A DNA stretch of 23,807 nt, from positions 1-23,807 of the forward strand of contig CAZVRZ010000083.1 in NCBI GenBank assembly GCA_964629965.1, read 5' to 3'. A program made the position numbers and the translations under genes. Below are positions 1-7,197 of this stretch, in pieces. This DNA comes from CAZVRZ01 sp964629965. GTDB lineage: Bacteria > Chloroflexota > Anaerolineae > Anaerolineales > UBA4823. Each line of letters opens with the position of its first letter. The first letter of the stretch is position 1. The notes under the pieces were generated by a model. That model was not told the DNA's origin. It did not search any database and saw nothing but the letters and a program-made list of their open reading frames with translations.

Positions 1-64
1 GGGATGAATCCTACTTGCTCAAGGTCTTGGCCGTTTGAAATGCGATTACCCTATAGGGCTACGT

Positions 65-1039
65 TTATGCAGCTCTCTGCGCCAGCCATTCATGGATGAG
101 GCGGGCGGTTGCTTCATGGCCAGCCTCCATCATCAAGTTGTGGGCAGCGTTTTTGACCTCTAGGTATTCGGCGTGGTAGAAACGAGCGGAGCGCCGCGCG
201 GCGGGCAGGCTGATGCAGGCGTCTTTTTCGGCGGCGATCCACAGCAGGGGTGTTTTAACCCGCCGGGGTGGAAACCAGAAAGGCGGGGCATGCTGGAAAG
301 TGACCAGCCCTGATTCGGGGCCTAACCGGGCATGCAGTTCGACGGGTGTGATCAATGAATTGGCGCTCAGCAAGATTCTGGCGGCCCGCTCGGGGGTGCT
401 GGTGAGCGGCGTGCCCAAACCCGTTTGCAAGCTTTCCTTAACGGCCTCGGGTACCAGGCGCAAGAACTGCCGCATGCCGTCCAGGAAGGCGTTGTGTGAC
501 ACCCAGGGTGCAACCAGAACCATGGCCGGCAAGTCGTCGCCTGCGAATTTCAAATACCACTGTCCCAATGCTCCGCCCATGCTATGCCCCATGTAAATGG
601 GCGGGGTGGGCAGGCGCCGGATCTCGGCGCGCACAAAACCCAAATAGTAATCCAGCGTGCAATCGATGATGGGACGCTGTTCAGGCGAACCGGCATGCCC
701 GGGCAGGGAAATAGCCAGGCTCTCCCAACCCCATTCTGCCAACAATTCTTGCCAGGGACGCCAACACCAGGCGCCGTGCCACATGCCGTGCTGCATAAAA
801 ATTGGCGTGTCGAAACGGCGCTGGCGGGGGGTATAGAGGATGCGCTCGATGCCATCCTCTATTGTATGCCGGCAAATGTACTGCTCGGCCTCCCGAGTCT
901 CTGAGAAAGTTGAACCTGGCGCGGCCGTGTTGAGGTGCGCGGCCAGTGTGCGGCGCGGGTTGGCGCTGAGCGAGCCCAGCAGCCAGCGCAGCTTGCGCCA
1001 GCTAAGGATAGGTTGGGAAGATTGGGCTTTGGTTGTCAT
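65..1039 (-). CDS. alpha/beta hydrolase
   Basis: This is a 324-residue alpha/beta-hydrolase-fold enzyme, probably an esterase or lipase-like hydrolase; the substrate cannot be told from sequence. The nucleophile elbow GHSMGG puts the catalytic serine at residue 153. The HGMWHGAW motif at about 84-91 fits the oxyanion region. The acid is probably D273 (AAEKDAC) and the base H300 (NAAHNLM). The ATG at 1039 is preceded by AAGGAGA at 1054-1060, which lies inside the last codons of the upstream antiporter gene. The antiporter stop is only 5 nt from this start, so the gene is the last member of the abrB-antiporter-hydrolase operon and is likely translationally coupled. The first 40 or so residues are basic and show no convincing signal peptide, so the enzyme is probably cytoplasmic. 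The fold is certain and the specificity unknown. Confidence 0.9.
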   Translation of the reverse strand: MTTKAQSSQPILSWRKLRWLLGSLSANPRRTLAAHLNTAAPGSTFSETREAEQYICRHTIEDGIERILYTPRQRRFDTPIFMQHGMWHGAWCWRPWQELLAEWGWESLAISLPGHAGSPEQRPIIDCTLDYYLGFVRAEIRRLPTPPIYMGHSMGGALGQWYLKFAGDDLPAMVLVAPWVSHNAFLDGMRQFLRLVPEAVKESLQTGLGTPLTSTPERAARILLSANSLITPVELHARLGPESGLVTFQHAPPFWFPPRRVKTPLLWIAAEKDACISLPAARRSARFYHAEYLEVKNAAHNLMMEAGHEATARLIHEWLAQRAA

Positions 1040-1044
1040 CGGTT

Positions 1045-2865
1045 TTATTCGTTTCTCCTTTGGGTGAGGTGTTGAACTTCGCCGAGGGCAGCCTCGTCGG
1101 CAATCATCATCAGGATATCTCCAGCCAGCAGGACCGTATCTCCGCGGGCGATCAACATCTGATCGCTGCGCCGCAGGCTGGCAATGACGGCGTTTTGCGG
1201 CCAGGGCAGTTCACGGACGCGTTTGCCGGCACAGGACGAGCCGGCCTCTATGATGACTTCCTGGACCTCCACCCGACCGCGACGGGCTTTCAATCGCTGC
1301 GGCAGGGAATCGCCAGGCACGAACCAGAAAGCATCCCCGCCGTTGGTGATGGTGGCATCGATCTCGGCAGATAAGTTTTCATAAACATCATTTGAAATCA
1401 TGCCGTCCTGGAGCAGTCCCATGAATGCGCTGCGCTGGGCGCGCAAGATTTCCCGGCGGGCGATATCCATCTCTTCTGCTTCCAGAGCCGGCGCCGAGCG
1501 CAGCGATTCGCGCACAGCTTCTGCCAGCAAAGAAAGCTGCTCTTGTAGTTTTGGCCGCAGTGTTTCCCAGGTGTGCGTGGAGAGCAGCCCTTCCCGGTAA
1601 CGGTGCTCCAGGTGATTTTCCGCCGAGCGCAGAGCCGTCAGCCGGGCGTGTCGTTTTTCATACTCGTCTTGCTCCGGGTTGCGCATAATGATTCCCAGGC
1701 GCCGGACGAGCGGCCTCATGGTGGTGGCCTGCACCAGCAGGGTGAAAAGTACCACGCCAAAGGCCATGGTGCGTAAAAGTCCCCGGTCTGATCCGAAAGA
1801 AGCGGGCAAGCTGAGCGCCAGCGCCAGGCTGAGCGCGCCGCGCAAGCCGCCCCAGCTCAACACGTGCTGCCAGCGCAAGGATACTGGTTCCGCCAGGCGG
1901 CGCGCCAGCAGGCTTAGCCCATAGACTACGATCACCCGCGCCAGGATCACTGCCCCGATGGCCCAGGCAATGGGATACCAGGCGGCCAACAGCGCAGGGA
2001 GATCCACCTCCAGGCCAATCAACAGGAACACCAGGCTGTTGGCAAGGAAGGCGACATATTCCCAGAAATTGAACAGAATGATGCGCGTGGTGGGGCTCAT
2101 GCCTTGCGGCCCCAGGTTACCGTTGATCAACCCGGCTGCCACGACTGCCAGGACGCCGCTGAAATGAAGCTGCTCGGCGATCAGGTAGGAGCCAAAGGCC
2201 AGCACCGTGGTCAAAGTGGTTTCGATCAGGTAATCATCCACCCGGGCGATCAGTCGCGAGATTGCCCAGCCCAGCACCAGCCCGACCACGATCCCGCCTA
2301 CGGCGATACGCACAAAGTCGAGCGCGCTCATTGCCAGGTTGAAGCGCCCGGTGGCGACGATCACCAGCATCAGGTTGAATAAAACCAGGGCCGTGCCATC
2401 GTTCAGCAGGCTCTCACCTTCCACCAAAGTTGCCAGGCGCTTTGGCACACCCAGGCGGCGAAAAAGGGCAACAACTGCTACCGGGTCGGTTGCGGCGATC
2501 AGGGCGCCGAAGGTTAGCGCCACCGGCAAGGCCAGGCCGGCGCCAATCGAGATGATGCCCCCGACGATCAGCATGGTCAGGATCACCCCGGGCACTGCCA
2601 GTAATAAGATCGTCCCCGAATTATGGCGCAGCTCGGCAAGGTTGAGATGAAAGGCAGCCTCAAACACCAGGGGCGGGACGAACAACGCCAGGATCAGCTC
2701 AGGGGTCAGTTCGAGCCTGATCTGGGATTGAGTGGTGAGGAGCAGGCCCACGAGCACCAGGGCGACCGTGTAAGGCACTTGCAGGCGACGCACTGCAATA
2801 GCGACCAGCGAGACGATCAACAAGAGTTCGATAATGAGTGTTTCGGTATTCAGGAATTGTTCCAT
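1045..2865 (-). CDS. CPA1-family Na+/H+ antiporter with C-terminal TrkA_C (RCK_C) domain
   Basis: This 606-residue protein is a monovalent cation/proton antiporter of the CPA1 (NhaP/NHE-like) family in the cytoplasmic membrane. About 12 hydrophobic segments occupy residues 8-400. The family's ion-site motifs are intact: TDP at 126-128 and the Asn-Asp pair N155-D156 in EGESLLND. A soluble helical linker (about 400-525) leads to a C-terminal domain at about 530-600 (EVIIEAGSSCAGKRVRELPWP onward) of TrkA_C type, which in related transporters gates activity by binding a small ligand. The ATG at 2865 overlaps the end of the AbrB-like gene by 16 nt, and only a weak GAAGAA lies upstream, suggesting translational coupling. 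Known for the family: pH and Na+ or K+ homeostasis. The preferred ion (Na+ versus K+) cannot be read from the sequence. Confidence 0.93.
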   Translation of the reverse strand: MEQFLNTETLIIELLLIVSLVAIAVRRLQVPYTVALVLVGLLLTTQSQIRLELTPELILALFVPPLVFEAAFHLNLAELRHNSGTILLLAVPGVILTMLIVGGIISIGAGLALPVALTFGALIAATDPVAVVALFRRLGVPKRLATLVEGESLLNDGTALVLFNLMLVIVATGRFNLAMSALDFVRIAVGGIVVGLVLGWAISRLIARVDDYLIETTLTTVLAFGSYLIAEQLHFSGVLAVVAAGLINGNLGPQGMSPTTRIILFNFWEYVAFLANSLVFLLIGLEVDLPALLAAWYPIAWAIGAVILARVIVVYGLSLLARRLAEPVSLRWQHVLSWGGLRGALSLALALSLPASFGSDRGLLRTMAFGVVLFTLLVQATTMRPLVRRLGIIMRNPEQDEYEKRHARLTALRSAENHLEHRYREGLLSTHTWETLRPKLQEQLSLLAEAVRESLRSAPALEAEEMDIARREILRAQRSAFMGLLQDGMISNDVYENLSAEIDATITNGGDAFWFVPGDSLPQRLKARRGRVEVQEVIIEAGSSCAGKRVRELPWPQNAVIASLRRSDQMLIARGDTVLLAGDILMMIADEAALGEVQHLTQRRNE

Positions 2866-3101
2866 GGCGTTTCGTTTTCTTCGGATTCTTGGGTATCGAG
2901 AACGGAGAAGAGTCCTGGTATTCTCTCGATCAGCACATTGGCCTTGATAATTGCCAGGCCTTTTTCCAGGTCGCCGAACACCAGCAGCTTGTCACCGGTC
3001 TCGATGTTGAAATCGCGCCGGGCCTTGGCGGGGATGACGATCTGGCCGCGATCGCTGACCGTGATCGAGCCGTAAAAGCGTTGTCCGTTCGAAGGGGACA
3101 T
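2850..3101 (-). CDS. AbrB/MazE/SpoVT-fold DNA-binding protein
   Basis: This is a small 83-residue protein with an N-terminal AbrB-type swapped-hairpin DNA-binding domain. The diagnostic strand pattern runs ITVSDRGQIVIPAKARRDF (about 13-31), then IETGDKLLVF (about 33-42). The acidic tail (ESEENETP) is probably disordered. I chose the ATG at 3101 because GGAG at 3109-3112 sits 7 nt upstream; a longer in-frame opening to 3182 has no homology-like content. It is the first gene of the operon with the CPA1 antiporter and overlaps it by 16 nt. No VapC, MazF or other toxin follows, so it is more likely a transcription regulator of its own operon than an antitoxin. A promoter candidate (3148-3176) and a 14-bp palindrome (3131-3144) lie just upstream and could be its autoregulatory site. 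Confidence 0.88.
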   Translation of the reverse strand: MSPSNGQRFYGSITVSDRGQIVIPAKARRDFNIETGDKLLVFGDLEKGLAIIKANVLIERIPGLFSVLDTQESEENETPWNNS

Positions 3102-3130
3102 AAGGTATCTCCAGATTCTGTGTAGAAATC

Positions 3131-3144
3131 TCTTGTATACAAGA
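3131..3144. promoter_or_regulatory. 14-bp perfect palindrome, candidate operator of the AbrB/antiporter operon
   Basis: The sequence TCTTGTATACAAGA reads the same on both strands over 14 bp. It covers the predicted transcription start of the promoter at 3148-3176 and lies 30 nt upstream of the AbrB-like start codon. A repressor here would block initiation or early elongation. AbrB-family proteins often autoregulate, but this family does not always use strict palindromes, so the binding protein is inferred. Confidence 0.5.
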
Positions 3145-3147
3145 TTA

Positions 3148-3176
3148 ATCTTACCGCAGCGATCCAGGGCTGTCCA
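3148..3176 (-). promoter_or_regulatory. candidate sigma70-type promoter for the AbrB/antiporter/hydrolase operon
   Basis: On the minus strand, TGGACA (3176-3171, 5 of 6 to consensus) is followed by a 17-bp spacer and TAAGAT (3153-3148, 4 of 6). The predicted start at about 3141 gives a leader of about 40 nt before the ATG at 3101. It is a sequence-pattern call only. A second, more distal minus-strand promoter candidate lies at 3278-3307. Confidence 0.45.
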
Positions 3177-3250
3177 GGTCATCGTCCATGGTTTTCCAGG
3201 ACTTTAACCAGTCGAGCAGCGCTTTTTAAGCAAACCCTAACCCAAAACAC

Positions 3251-3279
3251 TATACAATATATGTACAATATATTATAAT
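3251..3279 (+). promoter_or_regulatory. candidate promoter of the carH light-response operon
   Basis: On the plus strand, TATACA (3251-3256, 4 of 6 to the -35 consensus) is followed by exactly 17 bp and a perfect TATAAT (3274-3279). The predicted start near 3286 leaves a leader of about 80 nt to the ATG at 3365. The -35 and spacer lie inside the 11-bp-phased repeats, so a bound repressor would occlude RNA polymerase, as known for CarH-type repressors. Confidence 0.5.
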
Positions 3280-3295
3280 AATATTTATAATATAT
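3253..3295. promoter_or_regulatory. candidate CarH operator: 11-bp-phased TACAATATAT repeats
   Basis: Two identical 10-mers, TACAATATAT at 3253-3262 and 3264-3273, are exactly 11 bp apart. A third copy with one change, TATAATATAT, is at 3286-3295, two 11-bp steps further on. The intermediate slot (3275-3284) is AT-only but degenerate. CarH of Thermus is known to bind DNA as a tetramer whose DNA-binding domains contact consecutive repeats of about 11 bp with TACA-like cores, so the phase and core both fit. The block overlaps promoter-like elements on both strands and sits 70-112 bp upstream of the CarH-like gene. AT-rich low complexity makes a chance match possible. Confidence 0.55.
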
Positions 3296-3307
3296 CGTAC
3301 GTGTCAA
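3278..3307 (-). promoter_or_regulatory. candidate distal leftward promoter within the carH operator
   Basis: On the minus strand a perfect TTGACA (3307-3302) is followed by an 18-bp spacer and TATTAT (3283-3278, 5 of 6). It points toward the AbrB/antiporter operon and would give a leader of about 170 nt. It overlaps the repeat block, so one CarH-like tetramer could control both directions. The AT-rich sequence offers several alternative -10 boxes. Confidence 0.4.
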
Positions 3308-3364
3308 TCTCGAATAAGCGGGTTTGGCTTGCAGAAATGTGGGCTGGCCCAGACTGGGAAGATC

Positions 3365-4675
3365 ATGGCGAGCAATGTTCCTACTTACAATCTGAAAGCA
3401 GTCATTCACGAGACTGGCCTCACCCCGGCTACCTTGCGAGCCTGGGAGCGCCGTTATGGCATCCTCAAGCCGCAGCGTTCGCCCGGTGGCCATCGTCTAT
3501 ACACCCATGAAGAGATCGAAATGCTCAGATGGTTGGTGGCGCGGCAGGCTGAGGGCCTGAGCATCAGCCATGCTTTTGAGCTGTGGAGCAGCCGGCAGGA
3601 GGCAGGCGCACCCGGTGGGTACACTGAAACCGCTGCGCTGCCGGTCTTGGATGGCAGCGCAGGAACGTTGGATCACCTGCGGGCAAGCTGGCTGGCTGCT
3701 TGTTTGTCCTTCGATGAAACGGCGGCTGAGATGGCCTTATCCCAGGCGCTTGCCATGTCTACGCCCGAGGTGGTCTGCGCCGAGCTGCTACAAAAAGGTC
3801 TGGCAGAACTTGGCCAGAGCTGGTATGCGGGAACGGCAAGCGTCCAACAAGAACACTTTGCCTCGGCGCTGGCCATGCGCCGCTTGAATGCCCTGTTTGC
3901 GGTGGCACCTGTGCCTGTTCGACCGGAGCGCGTGTTGGCGGCTTGCCCGCCCGGCGAGACCCATGACCTGGCCTTGTTGATTTTATCCTTCATCCTGAGG
4001 TGGCGCGGCTGGGATGTGGTCTATCTGGGTGCAGATGTGCCCCTGGCTCACCTGGATGCCACGCTGCGCTCGACCGCGCCCCAGCTCGTACTTTTGGCGG
4101 CCCAGACCCTGCCGGGGGCCGCTTCGCTGGCCGAGCTTGCCCAGGTTGTCGCTTCTGTCACCGTCGATGGGCGGGTCATTCCGGTGGCTTATGGCGGCGG
4201 TATCTTCAATTCCCTGCCTGCCCTTATCGGGCACATTCCGGGCCATTTCCTTGGCCACGAGATGAGTTCGGTGCCACAGGCGGTTGAAAATTTGCTTGCT
4301 GCCCGGCCTGTTTTGCCAAAACCCGCCCCGATCTCTGCTGAGCAGGCCGCCGCCCTGGCCGGTTTTAGGGAAAAGGAAGCCTTGATCGTGACTGCGGTGC
4401 AGATGGCATTGCAAAACAGCGGCATCGATCCCCGGTATATGCAAGAAGCCAATATTAATTTCACCCATTCAATTGCTGCTGCGCTGGCATTGGGGAATAT
4501 CCATTTTCTCGATCACAGCGTTGCCTGGTTGGACGGGATGATGAAAAATTACGGCCTGCCGCCAGAGGCCGCCTGGGGTTATTACGCAGCTTATCGCCAG
4601 GCAGTGCAGCAGCACCTTGGCAGCCAGGCTGCTCCCATCCTGGATTGGTTTGGGAATTTATTAAAGATCACTTGA
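3365..4675 (+). CDS. carH: CarH-like B12-dependent photoreceptor MerR-family repressor with extra C-terminal domain
   Basis: This 436-residue protein is a light-responsive transcription repressor of the CarH/LitR family. Residues 7-60 are a MerR winged-helix DNA-binding domain (YNLKAVIHETGLTPATLRAWERR). A four-helix cap (about 100-180) carries W153, E163 and H164 in the exact W-x9-E-H spacing that defines adenosylcobalamin photosensing. The cobalamin-binding Rossmann domain follows, with H200 in the ETHD motif as likely lower axial ligand and VVYLGADVP next. Known for the family: the dark tetramer bound to adenosylcobalamin represses, and light breaks the Co-C bond and the tetramer. Residues from about 330 to 436 form an additional helical domain that Thermus CarH (about 285 residues) lacks. 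The ATG at 3365 was preferred over the one at 3329 because GGGAAG lies just upstream and the MerR domain then begins at residue 7. It heads the Rieske/photolyase operon. Confidence 0.92.
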   Translation: MASNVPTYNLKAVIHETGLTPATLRAWERRYGILKPQRSPGGHRLYTHEEIEMLRWLVARQAEGLSISHAFELWSSRQEAGAPGGYTETAALPVLDGSAGTLDHLRASWLAACLSFDETAAEMALSQALAMSTPEVVCAELLQKGLAELGQSWYAGTASVQQEHFASALAMRRLNALFAVAPVPVRPERVLAACPPGETHDLALLILSFILRWRGWDVVYLGADVPLAHLDATLRSTAPQLVLLAAQTLPGAASLAELAQVVASVTVDGRVIPVAYGGGIFNSLPALIGHIPGHFLGHEMSSVPQAVENLLAARPVLPKPAPISAEQAAALAGFREKEALIVTAVQMALQNSGIDPRYMQEANINFTHSIAAALALGNIHFLDHSVAWLDGMMKNYGLPPEAAWGYYAAYRQAVQQHLGSQAAPILDWFGNLLKIT

Positions 4676-4703
4676 TCGAATCAAAAATTAGGAGAGAAGT
4701 GTA

Positions 4704-5720
4704 ATGATTCGTAACCAATGGTATGTAGTGTTGGAATCAAACGAAGTCGGCGATCAACCTGTTGGTGTTACCCGGCTGGGTGAGAAGATGGTTTTCTGGC
4801 GGGATCAAACCGGCCGGGTCAGTGCGGCCGTGGATCGCTGCCCGCACCGTGGAGTCGCCCTGAGCATTGGGAAAACCCTGGCGGGCAATATCCAGTGCCC
4901 ATTCCACGGTTTTGAATACGATGCTTCGGGAAAATGTGTTTTGATCCCTGCCAATGGGCGCCAGGGCGTTATTACCAAAGGGATGCGGTTGAATACCTAT
5001 CCCACTTACGAAGCACATGGCTTCATCTGGATTTGGTGGGGTAGCCCGGCGCCTGCGCTGAGTACAGCGCTTGCCCCGGAGTTCTTCGACGATCTAGATG
5101 ACGATTTCTATTACGGCTCGGCGCACGATCCTTGGGATGCGCATTATTCGCGAGTGATCGAAAACCAATTGGATGTGGTTCACCTGCCCTTTGTTCACTA
5201 CAATACTATTGGACGCGGCAACCGCACCCTGATCGATGGGCCGGTGGTGGAGTGGCAAGGCGATAGAATGTTCTATACTTACGTCTATAACCGCATCGAT
5301 GATGGAACCCCTCCCCGCAAGGCGCGTGAACTGGCGCCTAAACCGGCCGGCAGCGTTCACCTGGAATTCCTGTTCCCAAATTTGTGGCAGAATTTCATCA
5401 GTGAAAAAGTGCGCATTGTGGCTGCTTTCGTCCCGGTGGACGATGAGCACACCATCCTTTACCTGCGTTTCTACCAGAAATTCATGCGCCTGCCTGTGCT
5501 GGGACAACTGATTGCTCACTTGGCGATGCCGGTCAATGTCTATATTGCTCACCAAGACCGGCGGGTGGTGATTACCCAACAGCCCCAACCAAGCGGGCTC
5601 AAGATAGGCGAAGTACTGATCCAGGGTGATCTGCCGGTCATCGAATATCGTAAGAAGCGCGCCGCTTTGCAGAACGCAAGCCAACAGCCACAGGCTGCCT
5701 TGGCAAGCGTCGATGGATAG
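4704..5720 (+). CDS. Rieske non-heme iron oxygenase, alpha subunit
   Basis: This 338-residue oxygenase uses electrons delivered to a Rieske [2Fe-2S] cluster for O2 activation at a mononuclear iron. Cluster ligands are C46 and H48 (CPHRG) and C65 and H68 (CPFHG), with the usual 16-residue spacing. The catalytic part shows N154-x2-D157-x2-H160-x4-H165 (NQLDVVHLPFVH), matching the Fe-binding pattern of ring-hydroxylating oxygenases, vanillate demethylase-like and chlorophyllide/pheophorbide oxygenase-like proteins. No ferredoxin, reductase or small beta subunit is adjacent, so the partner reductase is elsewhere. AGGAGAG sits just upstream of the ATG. It lies 28 nt after carH and 17 nt before the photolyase. 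Context with a light sensor and a TspO-like protein suggests a pigment, terpenoid or tetrapyrrole substrate; that is inference. Confidence 0.93.
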   Translation: MIRNQWYVVLESNEVGDQPVGVTRLGEKMVFWRDQTGRVSAAVDRCPHRGVALSIGKTLAGNIQCPFHGFEYDASGKCVLIPANGRQGVITKGMRLNTYPTYEAHGFIWIWWGSPAPALSTALAPEFFDDLDDDFYYGSAHDPWDAHYSRVIENQLDVVHLPFVHYNTIGRGNRTLIDGPVVEWQGDRMFYTYVYNRIDDGTPPRKARELAPKPAGSVHLEFLFPNLWQNFISEKVRIVAAFVPVDDEHTILYLRFYQKFMRLPVLGQLIAHLAMPVNVYIAHQDRRVVITQQPQPSGLKIGEVLIQGDLPVIEYRKKRAALQNASQQPQAALASVDG

Positions 5721-5737
5721 CGTAGAAGGATGAGGGC

Positions 5738-7129
5738 ATGAATTCAGCCATTTGGTGGATCCGGCGTGACCTGCGGTTGAGCGACAACCAGGCTTTGGCG
5801 GCTGCCCTGGAAGGGAACAGAACCGTGATTCCGGTGTTCGTTCTCGATCCCAGGCTGCTGGCCTCTCCGTATGCCGGGCAGAAACGCGTGGCCTTTCTAT
5901 TCGCCGGCTTGCGACACCTGGATGCCAACCTGCGCAGGCGAGGCAGCGCCCTCATCGTGCGGCAGGGCGATCCGCTGGCAGCACTGCAGGTGCTTTGCCG
6001 CGAGAGCGGCGCAGAGCATATCTTTGCCGAAGCCGATATCTCGCCTTATGCCCGCCGCCGTGATGAACAGGTGGCAGGTGAATTGCCCCTGACGCTCACC
6101 CCCGGCAGCACCGTTTTTGCGCCGGATGACCTGTGTAAGCCCGATGGAACTCCTTACACTGTGTTCACCCCCTTTAGCAAGAAGTGGCGCAGCCTGCTCT
6201 CCCTCGGCAAACCCCTCCCCGCGCCAGATAGCCTGCCGGCCCTGCCGGCGATAACCAGCCTGGAGATACCTGCTGCTCCGCATCATCCTGCGGACAGTCT
6301 CTTCCCGGCCGGCGAATCTGAAGCGCAGCAGCGCCTGGATGCCTTTGTCGATTTTGCCATCAGCCGTTATGCCAACGATCGCAACCGGATGGATTTGGAT
6401 GGCACTTCGGGATTGTCGCCATACCTGCGTTTTGGTATGCTTTCGGCGCGCCAGGCGGCCTGGACGGCGCGGCAGGCCGAGGCGCAGGCGCAAGGCGCAA
6501 TTGCCCGCCAGGGCACGGAAACCTGGCTGAACGAGCTGATTTGGCGCGAGTTCTATGCTGCCATTTTGTATCATTTTCCCCAGGTACGAAAAACCACTTT
6601 CCGCCCCGCCATGGCCCACATTTCCTGGCTGGACGATCCTGCCGGGCTCAGCGCCTGGGCGGAGGGGCGCACCGGCTACCCGGTGGTGGATGCTGCCATG
6701 CGCCAGATGAACGCCACCGGTTGGATGCACAACCGGGCGCGCATGATCGCGGCCTCGTTCCTGGCCAAGGATCTGCTGATCGACTGGCGCTTGGGCGAGC
6801 GTTATTTTATGCAGCGTTTGCTGGACGGCGATCCAGCCGCCAACAATGGCGGCTGGCAGTGGACGGCAGGTGTTGGCGCTGACGCGGCACCCTACTTCCG
6901 GGTCTTCAATCCCGAACTGCAGGGGATCAAGTTCGACCCACGGGGAGCTTACGTGCGCCGCTGGGTGCCTGAGTTAGCCGCGGCGCCTGTTGAATATATC
7001 CATGCTCCGTGGAAGATGCCTGCCGAGGTGCAGCGCCGGGTGGGCTGCCTGATCGGCGTTGATTATCCTGCCCCGATTGTGGATCATGCCCTGGCGCGCC
7101 AGCGTGCACTGGCGGTCTACCGGCAATAA
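5738..7129 (+). CDS. phr: deoxyribodipyrimidine photolyase (class I CPD photolyase)
   Basis: This 463-residue cytoplasmic flavoprotein of class I photolyase type splits UV-induced cyclobutane pyrimidine dimers using blue light. The N-terminal antenna domain (1-130) starts with the typical IWWIRRDLRLSDN. The FAD-binding helical domain (about 200-460) carries both family signatures: TGYPVVDAAMRQMNATGWMHNR (312-333) and LLDGDPAANNGGWQWTAG (361-378). W297, W350 and W373 fit the electron-transfer tryptophan triad of the E. coli enzyme. Length matches the family (450-480). AGAAGGA precedes the ATG by about 6 nt. Photolyase genes are classic targets of CarH/LitR repressors, and here the gene is third in the CarH-headed operon. 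The antenna cofactor (folate or deazaflavin) cannot be decided. Confidence 0.97.
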   Translation: MNSAIWWIRRDLRLSDNQALAAALEGNRTVIPVFVLDPRLLASPYAGQKRVAFLFAGLRHLDANLRRRGSALIVRQGDPLAALQVLCRESGAEHIFAEADISPYARRRDEQVAGELPLTLTPGSTVFAPDDLCKPDGTPYTVFTPFSKKWRSLLSLGKPLPAPDSLPALPAITSLEIPAAPHHPADSLFPAGESEAQQRLDAFVDFAISRYANDRNRMDLDGTSGLSPYLRFGMLSARQAAWTARQAEAQAQGAIARQGTETWLNELIWREFYAAILYHFPQVRKTTFRPAMAHISWLDDPAGLSAWAEGRTGYPVVDAAMRQMNATGWMHNRARMIAASFLAKDLLIDWRLGERYFMQRLLDGDPAANNGGWQWTAGVGADAAPYFRVFNPELQGIKFDPRGAYVRRWVPELAAAPVEYIHAPWKMPAEVQRRVGCLIGVDYPAPIVDHALARQRALAVYRQ

Positions 7130-7197
7130 AGAAAACTGTGCTCTCTATCCAGAGGCGAAAGTAAAATAATACTAGAAAAAAGGAAGGTGATGGAAAG

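Noticed and set aside
1..38. Possible end of a plus-strand gene: a frame reading DESYLLKVLAV then TGA at 36-38.
   Set aside because: Eleven codons are too few to separate a real C-terminus from chance. It would be convergent with the hydrolase gene at a 26-nt gap, which is plausible but unsupported.
2850..3101. A toxin-antitoxin module built on the AbrB/MazE-like gene.
   Set aside because: No small toxin gene (PIN, MazF, RelE type) lies on either side; the partner is an ion antiporter.
3179..3493. A 104-codon minus-strand open frame crossing the carH upstream region.
   Set aside because: It runs through the AT-rich operator/promoter block and the start of carH, has no ribosome site and encodes low-complexity Tyr/Ile-rich sequence.
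4189..4672. The His-rich C-terminal part of the CarH-like protein as a separate gene.
   Set aside because: The reading frame is continuous from the B12 domain with no internal ribosome site, so it is a fused domain.
5897..6730. A 277-codon minus-strand open frame inside the photolyase gene.
   Set aside because: It lies antisense to well-conserved photolyase motifs, has no ribosome site and encodes no recognisable domain.
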